From contig NZ_FWDP01000004.1 in NCBI RefSeq assembly GCF_900169305.1, forward strand, positions 1,054,001-1,118,000: 64,000 nucleotides of DNA, given 5' to 3'. Position numbers and translations under genes: made by a program. The DNA is from Marinilactibacillus piezotolerans (GTDB lineage Bacteria > Bacillota > Bacilli > Lactobacillales > Carnobacteriaceae_A). Shown piece by piece: positions 33,873 to 41,594 of the stretch. The stretch's first letter is position 1, and each line of letters starts with the position of its first letter. The notes below the pieces were generated by a model. That model saw nothing but the letters and a program-made list of their open reading frames with translations, did not search any database and was not told where the DNA came from.

Positions 33873-33944
33873 TATGTTAAACTTTAACTACTGCCTATAT
33901 ACGGTTATAACAAAAAATGATACATAAAAAAGGATGCGCTACTT

Positions 33945-34418
33945 ATGAATTCAATCGAAAAATACTGGAAAGACTTTGCACAGATAAATAATTTACCAAG
34001 TACTCTTCCGGAGGCTTGGATGTTTGGCGATGGTTCTGAGTCTATGGGAGACGAACTTGGAGCTTTAGTAGTAAATGGAATAAAGACTGGAACTTGTTCT
34101 GCTGAATGTGTTTATGAGTTGGAGGGTGAAGAACTGCAGAAAGTTGGACAGTATGACATCGTACTGGACGGCAGAGAAAATCCTTTAGCCATCATTCAAT
34201 ACACTGACATTGAAGTGTTACCCATGAATGAAGTTTCGGAAGCCTTTGCTTTTTCCGAAGGAGAAGGCGATAGGAGCTATGAGTATTGGTACCGTGAGCA
34301 TGAAAAGTTCTTTACATGGGAACTTGGTCTATACGATTTGCCATTCACTCCTGATATGCTGGTCGTTTGCCAAACCTTTAAAGTCGTAGATATTTATGGA
34401 AACAAACAGAATAGCTAA
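33945..34418 (+). CDS. ASCH domain-containing protein
   Basis: A 157-residue ASCH-domain protein, a PUA-related RNA-binding fold. Typical landmarks: WMFGDGSESMGDELGALVVNGIKTGTCS near the start, DIVLDGRENPLAIIQYTDIEVLPM in the middle and EYWYREHEKFF toward the end. Some members are RNA-binding regulators and some are small-molecule amidohydrolases (the YqfB branch); no specific function can be given. RBS is weak. Its stop lies 15 nt before the next gene. Confidence 0.82.
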   Translation: MNSIEKYWKDFAQINNLPSTLPEAWMFGDGSESMGDELGALVVNGIKTGTCSAECVYELEGEELQKVGQYDIVLDGRENPLAIIQYTDIEVLPMNEVSEAFAFSEGEGDRSYEYWYREHEKFFTWELGLYDLPFTPDMLVVCQTFKVVDIYGNKQNS

Positions 34419-34433
34419 GAAAGGAGAATTGCA

Positions 34434-34733
34434 TTGGTCAAATTTGGACCGAGGAAACCGAGTTTTAAAAAGTCTTTTTCTGCAAGAACAACAGGAAGAG
34501 CTAAAAGAGCTGTCAAACGGTCGATTGATCCTACTTATGGTAAAAAAGGAGCTGGATGGATCAAGAATCCGAAGAAAGCTGCCTATAATAAAGTGTATAA
34601 TAAAACGACTTTTTCCGTTACTGACGGTACTAAAACTCCTTCAAAAAATAATGACTCCAGCTCAGGATGTGCCTGTGGTTGTATCATAGCAGTGTTGCTT
34701 ATTTTACTGGTTATTATTCTTGCCATATTTTGA
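34434..34733 (+). CDS. Small basic protein with C-terminal membrane anchor
   Basis: A 99-residue protein starting at TTG with AAAGGAG 7 nt upstream. The first part is strongly basic (KFGPRKPSFKKSFSARTTGRAKRAVKR, then YGKKGAGWIKNPKKAAYNKVYNKTTF). A Ser/Asn linker leads to CACGC and one membrane segment (IIAVLLILLVIILAIF), so it is tail-anchored with the basic part probably in the cytoplasm. Similar hypothetical proteins occur in Firmicutes, often near phage genes, but no function is known. Probably co-transcribed with the ASCH gene. Confidence 0.7.
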   Translation: MVKFGPRKPSFKKSFSARTTGRAKRAVKRSIDPTYGKKGAGWIKNPKKAAYNKVYNKTTFSVTDGTKTPSKNNDSSSGCACGCIIAVLLILLVIILAIF

Positions 34734-34821
34734 CGAATCTTCGCAGTGTACTGAGTTGATGGAAGATTATGTTATAGCCTTAATAAACGACTGTCATAGC
34801 TACTTGAAATCAACAGAATCT

Positions 34822-34855
34822 AAAAAAAGAGCAACCATTATTGGCTGCTCTTTTT
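34822..34855. terminator. Bidirectional terminator
   Basis: Stem AAAAAGAGCA / TGCTCTTTTT with A-run left and T-run right, between the convergent 34434 and 34838 genes. Confidence 0.8.
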
Positions 34856-35140
34856 GAATATACTCTTCAATTCATCTATGCGGATCAATATTTCTTTTTG
34901 TGCTTCTATGTGAAAGGCTCTTATACAGTATCCAGAAGGAATCTTTTTAAATCCTTCTACAGTAATCATCCTATTTCTCAATCCCTTAAAGCGATCATCT
35001 GGAGAATCCAGCATAAAATGGTCTCCTCTTTTTATCTCGTAACTCTTACTAATTGTTTGGCTTCTAACCGCTACTTTAATCTTCAAAACTTTCCCAGCGC
35101 CGTCTTTTATAACCGTCGCCCTCGTTATCCTTTTATTCAT
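34838..35140 (-). CDS. Small protein of unknown function
   Basis: About 100 residues, basic and mostly beta-strand in pattern (RATVIKDGAGKVLKIKVAVRS, RNRMITVEGFKKIPSGYCIRAFHIEAQKEILIRIDEL), without membrane segments. Starts at the ATG of MNKRITRA; a start four codons earlier is also possible, and neither has a strong ribosome site. It may be an SH3-like or OB-like small domain, but no family is recognised. Standing alone between two terminators. Confidence 0.55.
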   Translation of the reverse strand: MNKRITRATVIKDGAGKVLKIKVAVRSQTISKSYEIKRGDHFMLDSPDDRFKGLRNRMITVEGFKKIPSGYCIRAFHIEAQKEILIRIDELKSIFKKSSQ

Positions 35141-35255
35141 ATCCATCCCCATCTAAATAACGTTTATTATTTTATTGAATTCATTATACTATAAATGGTT
35201 ATTATTACTGAATCAGGATGCTTACAACTGGTTTAGCAGGATTGGCTTTCTTTCT

Positions 35256-35282
35256 AAAAAGTCTTTTAAAATAGACTTTTTT
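35256..35282 (+). terminator. Terminator-like hairpin
   Basis: AAAAAGTC / GACTTTTTT around an A/T loop. No plus-strand gene ends just before it; possibly a remnant or an attenuator before the YjzC-like pseudogene. Confidence 0.4.
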
Positions 35283-35354
35283 CTGAGCTTCAATCGTTAT
35301 TCTTTGTAACTCTCTTTTGCTTTGGTGTCAATCCCAGTAAAGGAGGTGTTCATA

Positions 35355-35519
35355 TTGGCTGATTTGTATAAATAAGGTACGGATGATGTAGCACCAGGTG
35401 AATATGTTGAATGTGATGAAAACGGAGAAGAAGTCTCTGATCCTCGAATAGTTACAATAGAAAAAGGGGACCGCTTGCCGCCTACTCAAGAAAGCGGACA
35501 TATGTGGAAGAAAAAATAA
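35355..35519 (+). pseudogene. YjzC-like small protein with an early stop
   Basis: AGGAGGTG (35341-35348) precedes a TTG start and the frame LADLYK, then TAA at 35373-35375, then GTDDVAPGEYVECDENGEE and IEKGDRLPPTQESGHMWKKK. The order KxGTxAPxxGxY...KGxxxPPT..SG..W is that of the YjzC-like family, in which a proline normally follows the lysine; the TAA sits at that codon. There is no start codon directly after the stop, so the 54-codon gene is probably dead. A good terminator follows. Confidence 0.65.
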
Positions 35520-35528
35520 TGAATTTGC

Positions 35529-35556
35529 GAGAGCTGTTGATGCAGCTCTCTTTTTT
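35529..35556 (+). terminator. Terminator after the YjzC-like pseudogene
   Basis: Perfect GAGAGCTG / CAGCTCTC stem with a 6-nt loop and T6. Confidence 0.88.
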
Positions 35557-35558
35557 GG

Positions 35559-35594
35559 TTAAAAAAACATCCTGACGATAATGCCAGAATGTTT
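35559..35594 (-). terminator. Terminator of the 35604 gene
   Basis: AACAT-CTG / CAG-ATGTT hairpin with T7 on the minus strand. Confidence 0.7.
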
Positions 35595-35603
35595 TCTCAC
35601 TGT

Positions 35604-36035
35604 TTATTCTGCTGTGTCCGGCATTTCCACTTCATTGACAATCACTGTCGCTGAGTCGCCAAGATAAACCAGTTGCACCATTCCATTTTCATCGATCCAG
35701 CGCAGACGATTTTCAGTATACTCTATATCATAACTGCCTTCTGTTTCATAGATGACATCTCCATCTCGTCCGACAACTTTCATTTCTCTGTAGACAGAGT
35801 CTGTATCATATTCTGTTACAGCTTGTCTTTTCGCTCTCTGGAAACTAGCTGAATTGATGTGCATCATTGTGAAGAATCCGGCAATCGCAATGATCAGAAT
35901 GCCTGCAACCGCTATACCTGCTTTTAAAGGTTTTGTTTTTACGCCCATAATCAGACCGCCGCCGACTACTATGACAACTCCCAGTAAAATAATCCAAAAT
36001 ATAATGACGCCTGTGTATGCTGCTAAGCTTGCCAT
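35604..36035 (-). CDS. Two-segment membrane protein of unknown function
   Basis: A 143-residue protein with two membrane segments (VIIFWIILLGVVIVVGGGLIM and AGIAVAGILIIAIAGFFTMM) followed by a soluble C-terminal domain of about 80 residues rich in beta strands (VYREMKVVGRDGDVIYETEG, RLRWIDENGMVQLVYLG), which should face outward if the N-terminus is outside. No family recognised. RBS GGAGAGGGTAAC precedes the ATG. Confidence 0.75.
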   Translation of the reverse strand: MASLAAYTGVIIFWIILLGVVIVVGGGLIMGVKTKPLKAGIAVAGILIIAIAGFFTMMHINSASFQRAKRQAVTEYDTDSVYREMKVVGRDGDVIYETEGSYDIEYTENRLRWIDENGMVQLVYLGDSATVIVNEVEMPDTAE

Positions 36036-36203
36036 GTTACCCTCTCCTAATCGGTCCTTATTATGTACTGCAATATCTTGCTATTGATTGGTCAAACAGC
36101 TGTTTGCTCTTGTTCAACCTTTATCATTCTATCATTTATAGAATGGTCTTACCATGAGATTTTGTATCTTTTACCGCTCTTCCTCATATGTTCATGCTCA
36201 TAG

Positions 36204-36230
36204 AAAAGCCGCAAACAGTCTGCGGCTTTG
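36204..36230 (-). terminator. Terminator after the VOC gene
   Basis: AAAGCCGCA / TGCGGCTTT hairpin with TTTTC on the minus strand. Confidence 0.75.
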
Positions 36231-36271
36231 ACTTACTTCATTTCAGCTCGGTATTCACTTAACCGCATCGT

Positions 36272-36709
36272 TTATGGCTCAATGATCAGCATATCTTGCT
36301 CATCAAATTTCCAGGTATCTGCATACGCCACTTCCCAGTAATAACCATCGGGATCTTGAAAGTATCCACTGTATCCGCCCCAAGAAACGATTTCAGGCTT
36401 TTTCACCATGACTCCGCCACTGCTTTCGGCCAATGTCATCAAGTCATCGACTTCTGCTTTTGTTTTTGTATTGATGGCAAAGGTAATGCCGCTGAATCCT
36501 TGATTAGAGATTGCCGGCGGATCAGCTTCGTTGATATCATTCGCTAACTTTTCCAGCGGAAACAGCTCCAATTTTGTTCCCTGGTTATCAAAAAATACGA
36601 TCGGCGGATTCTCTGCATCCTCATAGCATTTAAAGCCGATCTGTTTGTAAAAGGTCATAGACCGATTCATGTCTTTGACTCCTAGCGCAATCAGATTGAT
36701 TCTATTCAT
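36272..36709 (-). CDS. VOC (glyoxalase/bleomycin-resistance fold) protein
   Basis: A 145-residue vicinal-oxygen-chelate protein with the two beta-alpha-beta modules: MNRINLIALGVKDMNRSMTFYKQIGF and the C-terminal WGGYSGYFQDPDGYYWEVAY, where FQDPDGYYWE carries the conserved metal-site Glu. GGAGG lies before the MNRIN start; an earlier ATG five codons upstream has none. Substrate unknown; could be a glyoxalase-like or resistance enzyme. Confidence 0.85.
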   Translation of the reverse strand: MNRINLIALGVKDMNRSMTFYKQIGFKCYEDAENPPIVFFDNQGTKLELFPLEKLANDINEADPPAISNQGFSGITFAINTKTKAEVDDLMTLAESSGGVMVKKPEIVSWGGYSGYFQDPDGYYWEVAYADTWKFDEQDMLIIEP

Positions 36710-36776
36710 GTTTGCTTCCTCCATTTCTTTTAGTAAAATGTAACGGGTCTTATTTTACTCACTTTTTTTACTCACT

Positions 36777-37199
36777 TTACTTCATCCGTTTATAGAAATG
36801 TATTTTTGTCACGCCGGCTATAGGCATATCTTTTAGGGAACCATATTCTGTATATCCGCATTTCTTATAAAATCCAGCAGCCTGATAGCTTCTGGTAGTC
36901 AACGTCACATTGATGATATTTTTTTCAACAGCTGTTCTTTCCATCTCTTTCAATAGTTGTGTCCCAAGCGACTTGCCTCTAAATGCTTTTTTAATAGCCA
37001 GCAGCGAAATATGCAGACTCTGATACTGTTTTCGACCAACGATTCCTCCGGCCAGCTGGTTATCTATATAGAGACCGATAGCAATTTCTTCTTTTTCTGC
37101 TTCTGGTACTTTTCCGAAATGCTCTTCATCCTGCTCTTCAAAAATTTCATTAAGCATCGTCTCCAGTGTATCTTTATCAATGCGCTTAAATTCAGTCAA
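36777..37199 (-). CDS. GNAT family N-acetyltransferase
   Basis: A 140-residue GNAT acetyltransferase. The acetyl-CoA pyrophosphate loop is AFRGKSLGTQLLKEME (Q/RxxGxG/A type), preceded by LHISLLAIKKA and followed by TLTTRSYQAAGFYKKCGYTEYG. Acceptor unknown. Its upstream flank is now the left end of an IS (37272), so its promoter may have been affected. Confidence 0.85.
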   Translation of the reverse strand: MTEFKRIDKDTLETMLNEIFEEQDEEHFGKVPEAEKEEIAIGLYIDNQLAGGIVGRKQYQSLHISLLAIKKAFRGKSLGTQLLKEMERTAVEKNIINVTLTTRSYQAAGFYKKCGYTEYGSLKDMPIAGVTKIHFYKRMK

Positions 37200-37279
37200 C
37201 AGATTCGTCTCCTTTTCATATTTGAATTTCTTCTTTTTATATTATTGACTATATCAAAAAAGAGCAGATTTGGTGCCGA

Positions 37280-37317
37280 CCCCCAGAAGTTAGAGTAAAC
37301 AATCTAACTTCTGGGGG
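37280..37317 (+). terminator. IS-end hairpin that blocks read-through
   Basis: The left end repeats itself as a perfect 15-bp hairpin (CCCCCAGAAGTTAGA / TCTAACTTCTGGGGG) followed by ATTTTTG, right before orfA. This should terminate outside transcription entering the transposase genes or sequester the orfA start. Confidence 0.7.
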
Positions 37318-37325
37318 ATTTTTGT

Positions 37326-37889
37326 ATGGTAAAATACAGCTTTGAATTCAAATTAAAAATTGTAAATGAATATCGGGAGGGACCTTTAGGGTATACGTTA
37401 CTAGCGAAAAAATACGGATTACCTAGTAACACCCCTGTTGAAAAGTGGGTTCAGCTGTATCAACGTTTTGGAGAAGATGGATTAAAGCGTAAAAAATCTA
37501 AAGAAGTCTACTCTGTTCATTTTAAATTAGATGTATTACACTTTATGAAACGAACAGGTGCTTCTTATCAAGAAACAGCTCATTCCTTCGGAATCAGAGA
37601 ATCTTCTATAATTGCGAACTGGAATCGAACGTTTCATCAAGAAGGAATAGAAGGCCTGAAACCTAAAGCCAAGGGGCGACCTTCTATGTCTAAGCAACCA
37701 AAGAAAAAAACAGGTAAAGATCAAAATAAATTATCTAGAGAACAAGAACTGGAACGGGAAAATGAGCTTCTCCGATTGGAGAATGCTTACTTAAAAAAAT
37801 TAGAAGCTTACGAGAAGAATCCGAATGCCTTTCTCGAAAAGCACAAGCAACGGTGGCGTTCGAGCTCAAAGAAGAAGGATACAGACTAA
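37326..37889 (+). CDS. IS3-family transposase OrfA
   Basis: A 187-residue protein with two helix-turn-helix units (EFKLKIVNEYREGPLGYTLLAKKYGLPS and YQETAHSFGIRESSIIANWNR), as in the IS150 group, then a leucine-zipper region (ELERENELLRLENAYLKKLEAY). The start is ATG 9 nt after the IS-end hairpin. A run of A7 at 37793-37799 is a candidate slip site: the orfB frame is open from there, giving an OrfAB fusion by -1 frameshift. Confidence 0.88.
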   Translation: MVKYSFEFKLKIVNEYREGPLGYTLLAKKYGLPSNTPVEKWVQLYQRFGEDGLKRKKSKEVYSVHFKLDVLHFMKRTGASYQETAHSFGIRESSIIANWNRTFHQEGIEGLKPKAKGRPSMSKQPKKKTGKDQNKLSREQELERENELLRLENAYLKKLEAYEKNPNAFLEKHKQRWRSSSKKKDTD

Positions 37890-38719
37890 AGGATGTACTT
37901 GTAGTAGTAGGCATTCCTGAAGCTACGTATCATTATCATGTAAAGCGATGGAACAAAGCAGATCAGAATCTATTCTTAAAAGAAACTATTTCCGAGCTAT
38001 TTTATCACTTCAAAGAGCGATATGGATACAAGCGCATCACGAAAGAGTTGAATAAGACTGGAATCAAAATCAATCATAAAAAAGTTTATCGATTGATGAA
38101 AGAACTCCACTTAAAGTGTACTAAGTTCACCCGTAAAACACGTAAATATAACTCTTACAAAGGAACAGTAGGAAAAGTTGCGAAAAACCTTCTAAACCGA
38201 CGGTTTACTACTCCTTATCCTTTACAAAAATTAGTGACAGATATTACGGAATTCAAATGTCTTGGAGACTATAAACTCTATCTCAATCCTATTATGGATT
38301 TATATAATGGAGAAGTCATTTCTTATGGCCTCAGTCATCGTCCAACTTTGGATTTAGTAATACATCCACTAAAGGAAGCTGTTCAGGTAGTTAAAAACAA
38401 CGCTACAGTGCGTACGACGATTCATTCCGATCAAGGCTGGCATTATCAACACAAACAATGGAGAACTTACTTGAAGAAAAACAAGGTTTTTCAAAGTATG
38501 TCTCGTAAAGCAACGTGTTCTGATAACGCGGCGATGGAGAACTTTTTTGGCATTATGAAACAAGAAATGTATCACGGAGAGCCTTTGAAGGCGTATGAGG
38601 AACTCAAAAAAGAAATCGAAGAGTATATTGAGTGGTACAACACTATTCGTGGAAAACAAAAATTGGCTGGCCTAAGTCCAGTGGAATACCGAACTCAAAC
38701 CAGCCAAGAGGCTGCATAA
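37853..38719 (+). CDS. IS3-family transposase OrfB (DDE integrase core)
   Basis: A 288-residue rve-domain transposase with the DDE residues in TDITEFKCLGDYKLYL, TIHSDQGWHYQH and NAAMENFFGIMKQE. The HTH_21 region (FYHFKERYGYKRITKELNKTGIKINHKKVYRLMKE) precedes the core. No frameshift or stop is seen, so this copy may be active. It overlaps orfA by 37 nt in the -1 frame. Confidence 0.9.
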   Translation: MAFELKEEGYRLKDVLVVVGIPEATYHYHVKRWNKADQNLFLKETISELFYHFKERYGYKRITKELNKTGIKINHKKVYRLMKELHLKCTKFTRKTRKYNSYKGTVGKVAKNLLNRRFTTPYPLQKLVTDITEFKCLGDYKLYLNPIMDLYNGEVISYGLSHRPTLDLVIHPLKEAVQVVKNNATVRTTIHSDQGWHYQHKQWRTYLKKNKVFQSMSRKATCSDNAAMENFFGIMKQEMYHGEPLKAYEELKKEIEEYIEWYNTIRGKQKLAGLSPVEYRTQTSQEAA

Positions 38720-38773
38720 TATTAAACTCTAACTTTAAGGGGTAAGCACCTTTACTCTACTCTTTTCGTTTAT

Positions 38774-39886
38774 TTATTGTTTGCTTTTTCGGTAACCGGC
38801 TGCTTGAGCAGCTTCTTCAGTATCAAAGTACTGCTCGCCTCTTTCTGGATCGATTTTAGTCTGATCGTAATATCTGCCGCCAGGAATATGATAGATTTTT
38901 TCGCCTGATGAACTGATATTGCCTTTGATTTTTCCGCCTGTTGACTGCGCCGGTGCTTCTGCCTGTTCTTCTGCTTCTGATGTTTCAGAATCAGATGGCT
39001 GTGAGTCATTCTCCGCTGTTTCTGCTTCAGTAACAAATCCACTATCCGTTACATAGTTTTCAATCGACCAGATTCCGACTGCTTTTTCTTGTGCTTCTCT
39101 TTGGATAGCTTGATAGCGATCTACGTATTTTACATTCGGATTATAAATGTACGCGACTCTTGCAAGCCCTCGTTTTAATAATGCTTCTTGGATACTATTC
39201 CCTTCTTCATCATATACATACATCAATAGCCGTCCGTATTTATCTCTTTCGCTGATATCCAGTTCCAGCTGCACTTGTTTACCAGATAATCTTTCTTTTA
39301 CAAATTGACTGGCTTCTTTTCCAAATGGCTGGACGGGTTTATCTGGATGAACAGTTTCTGGCGTATCCACCAGCAAGAAACGAACACTTTCTTCTTTACC
39401 GTTTATATTGACTTTGATCGTATCTCCGTCAACTACTCTGATGACGTCATATGTTTTAGCACCTTCAATAGTGCTGCTTTCTTGTTCTTGTATTTCGGTT
39501 TCAGTTTCAGTCTCGGTTTGGTTCCGTTTGTTTTCTTGTTGTGCCTTTTGCTGTTCTTTTTTAAGTTTTTCTTTTTTAAGCCGTTCTTTCTCTAATTGTT
39601 CCTTATCTTCGTCAGCCTGTGCCTGTTCGATTTCTTGCTCTGCTTGTTCCTTGTCTACTTCTGCGATTTCTGATTCCGACTCTATATGTACGGCATCATC
39701 ACTGTTCTCAGGTGGGGCAAGTTCTGTTCCGATGACCATCAGAGCAAAGCTTCCAACTAAAAGCCCAACCAAGGTTCTCTTGTTCATCGATCGATTTCTT
39801 CTCAGCTTCGGCGTTGCCAGCAGCAGGATACTGTATATCAATCCGATAATACCCACAAAAAAAAGTATATTTCCTATTACTGTCAT
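38774..39886 (-). CDS. Membrane-anchored thermonuclease (SNase) with C-terminal sunset-like domain
   Basis: A 370-residue protein. Two N-terminal membrane segments (ILFFVGIIGLIYSILLLA and LVGLLVGSFALMVIG) are followed by a Glu/Lys/Gln-rich coiled-coil stretch, the staphylococcal-nuclease domain (YDVIRVVDGDTIKV, VRFLLVDTPETVHP, PFGKEASQFVKERL, DKYGRLLMYVY) with the catalytic Arg, Glu and Arg positions conserved, and a C-terminal module (GEKIYHIPGGRYYDQTKIDPERGEQYFDTEEAAQAAGYRKS) typical of secreted or surface nucleases. The nuclease domain is expected outside the cell. Related nucleases degrade DNA for nutrients or biofilm turnover. Confidence 0.88.
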   Translation of the reverse strand: MTVIGNILFFVGIIGLIYSILLLATPKLRRNRSMNKRTLVGLLVGSFALMVIGTELAPPENSDDAVHIESESEIAEVDKEQAEQEIEQAQADEDKEQLEKERLKKEKLKKEQQKAQQENKRNQTETETETEIQEQESSTIEGAKTYDVIRVVDGDTIKVNINGKEESVRFLLVDTPETVHPDKPVQPFGKEASQFVKERLSGKQVQLELDISERDKYGRLLMYVYDEEGNSIQEALLKRGLARVAYIYNPNVKYVDRYQAIQREAQEKAVGIWSIENYVTDSGFVTEAETAENDSQPSDSETSEAEEQAEAPAQSTGGKIKGNISSSGEKIYHIPGGRYYDQTKIDPERGEQYFDTEEAAQAAGYRKSKQ

Positions 39887-40016
39887 TCTTCTCTCTCCTT
39901 TCTTTCAGTATAACAGCTGCCATCAGAATTTCTTCCTGTTTTTATGACAGTCTCCCTACATTTATCCTCTTTACGTCCTATCATTAGCTGCATCTTTCCA
40001 TATGCATTACCCAAAT

Positions 40017-40040
40017 AAAAAAGAGCGAATTATTCCGCTC
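40017..40040 (-). terminator. Terminator overlapping the end of the 40030 gene
   Basis: GAGCG / CGCTC hairpin with T6 on the minus strand; the stop codon lies inside the hairpin. Confidence 0.65.
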
Positions 40041-40227
40041 CTACTTGTTTTGCGTATTCAATTAATTTTTCCGCATACTTTGGATTTAATTGTTTGATGT
40101 CTGCTTCTTCTTGTTTCAAGGCTATCAGCGTATTCTGATCTACCTGTGTTTTTGAAGCAATCTCAGAAAGTGTCTCTCCACTCTCTGTCACCAGCCATCT
40201 GATTAATATTTCATCAGATTTTCTCAT
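40030..40227 (-). CDS. Small LysM- or HTH-like protein of unknown function
   Basis: A 65-residue protein starting MRKSDEILIRWLVTESGE; the longer reading has no ribosome site, whereas GAAGGAGA is 7 nt before this ATG. The segment VTESGETLSEIASKTQVDQNTLIALKQEE recalls a LysM or a short HTH fold, followed by LNPKYAEKLIEYAKQVGAE. No signal peptide. Function unknown. Confidence 0.6.
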   Translation of the reverse strand: MRKSDEILIRWLVTESGETLSEIASKTQVDQNTLIALKQEEADIKQLNPKYAEKLIEYAKQVGAE

Positions 40228-40507
40228 TCTGGCAGTCTCCTTCACTCTATGATCTTTCGTAAAACTATATCTCACTATTTACATAAATACAATCCCTTTA
40301 TAACCGTATAATTGAACTGTAATATCTCTTTGACTTTCCATTTGGAGGTTTATTATCTCAGCTGATTTTAAAATCCTGATTTAAAAGGCTGCTTATGAAA
40401 ATGTTCTCTTTCATTTTCACTCGTTAAATGGATTTCGTTTAAAGCTTCAGGATTTAGTAATAGACAAAAAAACAATGATGTTTCTTTACGCTATGAATGA
40501 TTTTCAC

Positions 40508-40536
40508 TTGACCTTTCGAACAAATGTTCTTAATAT
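40508..40536 (+). promoter_or_regulatory. SOS promoter: LexA box inside the -35/-10 spacer
   Basis: -35 TTGACC (40508-40513), 17-nt spacer, -10 TAATAT (40531-40536). The spacer contains CGAACAAATGTTCT (40517-40530), a match to the Gram-positive LexA/DinR box CGAAC-N4-GTTCG except the last base. LexA bound here would block polymerase. The remaining part of the 303-nt gap (40276-40578) shows nothing else. Confidence 0.85.
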
Positions 40537-40578
40537 AGAATTATACCAAACGTATATTCTTATAAAGGAGCGATCAAA

Positions 40579-40983
40579 ATGGCAGAAGAAGTCATATTAT
40601 TAAATCCAGATAAGTTAGGCTATAAGGACCGCGGAAAAATGAAGTGGCAAGGGATGATGCTGTCAGACCATACAGAGGCTTTAAAGAAAATGAAGGCAGA
40701 AGAACAAGCCATCGATATACCCGCTAAAGAGGAAATGACGGTGGAAGAGATTTCTAAAATGCTTTATGAAGCCTATGTAACAAAGTCTCCGGTGGCGATC
40801 CAAGCGAACGTTTTAAGAAATGGACAGTATTATCCTGACGTGCACTGTCTGGTACTGGGCTATTTAGGTGAAAAAATAATTTTGCAGCTGAAAAATGGGA
40901 GTATCAAACGAGTAAATATAGACCTGATCCGTAATGTAGAAGTCTTCAATGTTTTGAAATGGCATAATAAACGGACAGAATAA
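40579..40983 (+). CDS. YolD-like protein, SOS-controlled
   Basis: A 134-residue YolD-like family protein: KDRGKMKWQGMMLSDHTEALKKM is the family's diagnostic N-terminal segment, followed by a beta-rich half (VLGYLGEKIILQLKNGSIKRVNIDLIRNVEVF). In Bacilli yolD genes sit beside Y-family polymerase genes (uvrX, yqjW) under LexA, and are thought to aid translesion synthesis. Here no polymerase gene is adjacent. The promoter carries a LexA box. RBS AAAGGAGCG. Confidence 0.8.
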   Translation: MAEEVILLNPDKLGYKDRGKMKWQGMMLSDHTEALKKMKAEEQAIDIPAKEEMTVEEISKMLYEAYVTKSPVAIQANVLRNGQYYPDVHCLVLGYLGEKIILQLKNGSIKRVNIDLIRNVEVFNVLKWHNKRTE

Positions 40984-40987
40984 CAAC

Positions 40988-41039
40988 TTGCAAAAGACCC
41001 TGAAACTAAAAGGCTCAGGGTCTTTGCAATACGTTTTTT
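40988..41039. terminator. Bidirectional terminator
   Basis: TTGCAAAGACCCTGA-type stem (TTGCAAAAGACCCTGA / TCAGGGTCTTTGCAA) ending in T6; shared by the convergent yolD-like and 41038 genes. Confidence 0.85.
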
Positions 41040-41436
41040 ATTGATCTTCTTTCTTGCTGTATTTATCCAGCGTGAACAGCAAGTCTTCTGTCAGGTTCTC
41101 TGCTTTTTCCAAGGAACGTTCCTTTTTCTCAGAATTATTAGAAAAGCTTTCAATCACTTGTGTTAAAGAAAGATAATATGCATATCCCAGGTCTCTCAGC
41201 GGCTGCATATAAGGATTCTGGTTATTCAGCGCCATGAAAAACTTTGAATAGTTGTCACTGACTTCGATATACGCATCGCCAGATTTGATTGAAGATGCTT
41301 CAGCCAGTCTATTTCTTGCATCAACCAGCTGCTGTACCTGTTCTTTTACTATATGATGGTTGTGTACCTTACGCTGTGCTTGTTCCGGGCGGTTCAGCCA
41401 CCGCTCACTCAGTCGCTTAAACACATTTGAACTCAT
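41038..41436 (-). CDS. Small helical protein of unknown function
   Basis: A 132-residue mostly helical cytoplasmic protein starting MSSNVFKRLSERWLNR. The open frame continues 29 codons upstream, but AAAGGAGTGA is 7 nt before this ATG. It contains two long helices (VKEQVQQLVDARNRLAEASSI and SEKKERSLEKAENLTEDLLFTLDKY) around YAYYLSLTQVIESFSNN. No family recognised. Divergent from the 41595 gene. Confidence 0.65.
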   Translation of the reverse strand: MSSNVFKRLSERWLNRPEQAQRKVHNHHIVKEQVQQLVDARNRLAEASSIKSGDAYIEVSDNYSKFFMALNNQNPYMQPLRDLGYAYYLSLTQVIESFSNNSEKKERSLEKAENLTEDLLFTLDKYSKKEDQ

Positions 41437-41594
41437 GATTGATTCACTCCTTTGCTGAAATACGAGTTCACTTAAATGAGAACCGTGATGCCCTTCTCTT
41501 GCTGCGATTTGTTTCCGTCTCATTTCAGGTGGGTTCTGGTGTGCGTTCGTAAAATGTAAGTGCTATAATAATGATGAAAAAGGAGGTAAGCTAA

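Larger units (their letters stand above)
37272..38750 (+). mobile_element. IS3-family insertion sequence (IS150-like), apparently intact
   Basis: 1479 bp. Ends match as inverted repeats: left GGTGCCGACCCCCAGAAGTT..., right (inward) GGTGCTTACCCCTTAAAGTT..., 20 of the first 25 bases identical. The direct repeat TTT flanks both sides (37269-37271 and 38751-38753), consistent with a 3-bp target duplication. It carries orfA and orfB in -1 frame relation. It landed between the GNAT gene and the nuclease gene. Confidence 0.88.

Noticed and set aside
39305-39947. Ser/Phe-rich plus-strand ORFs opposite the thermonuclease
   Set aside because: They mirror the Glu/Lys-rich coiled-coil codons on the real strand; no start signals.
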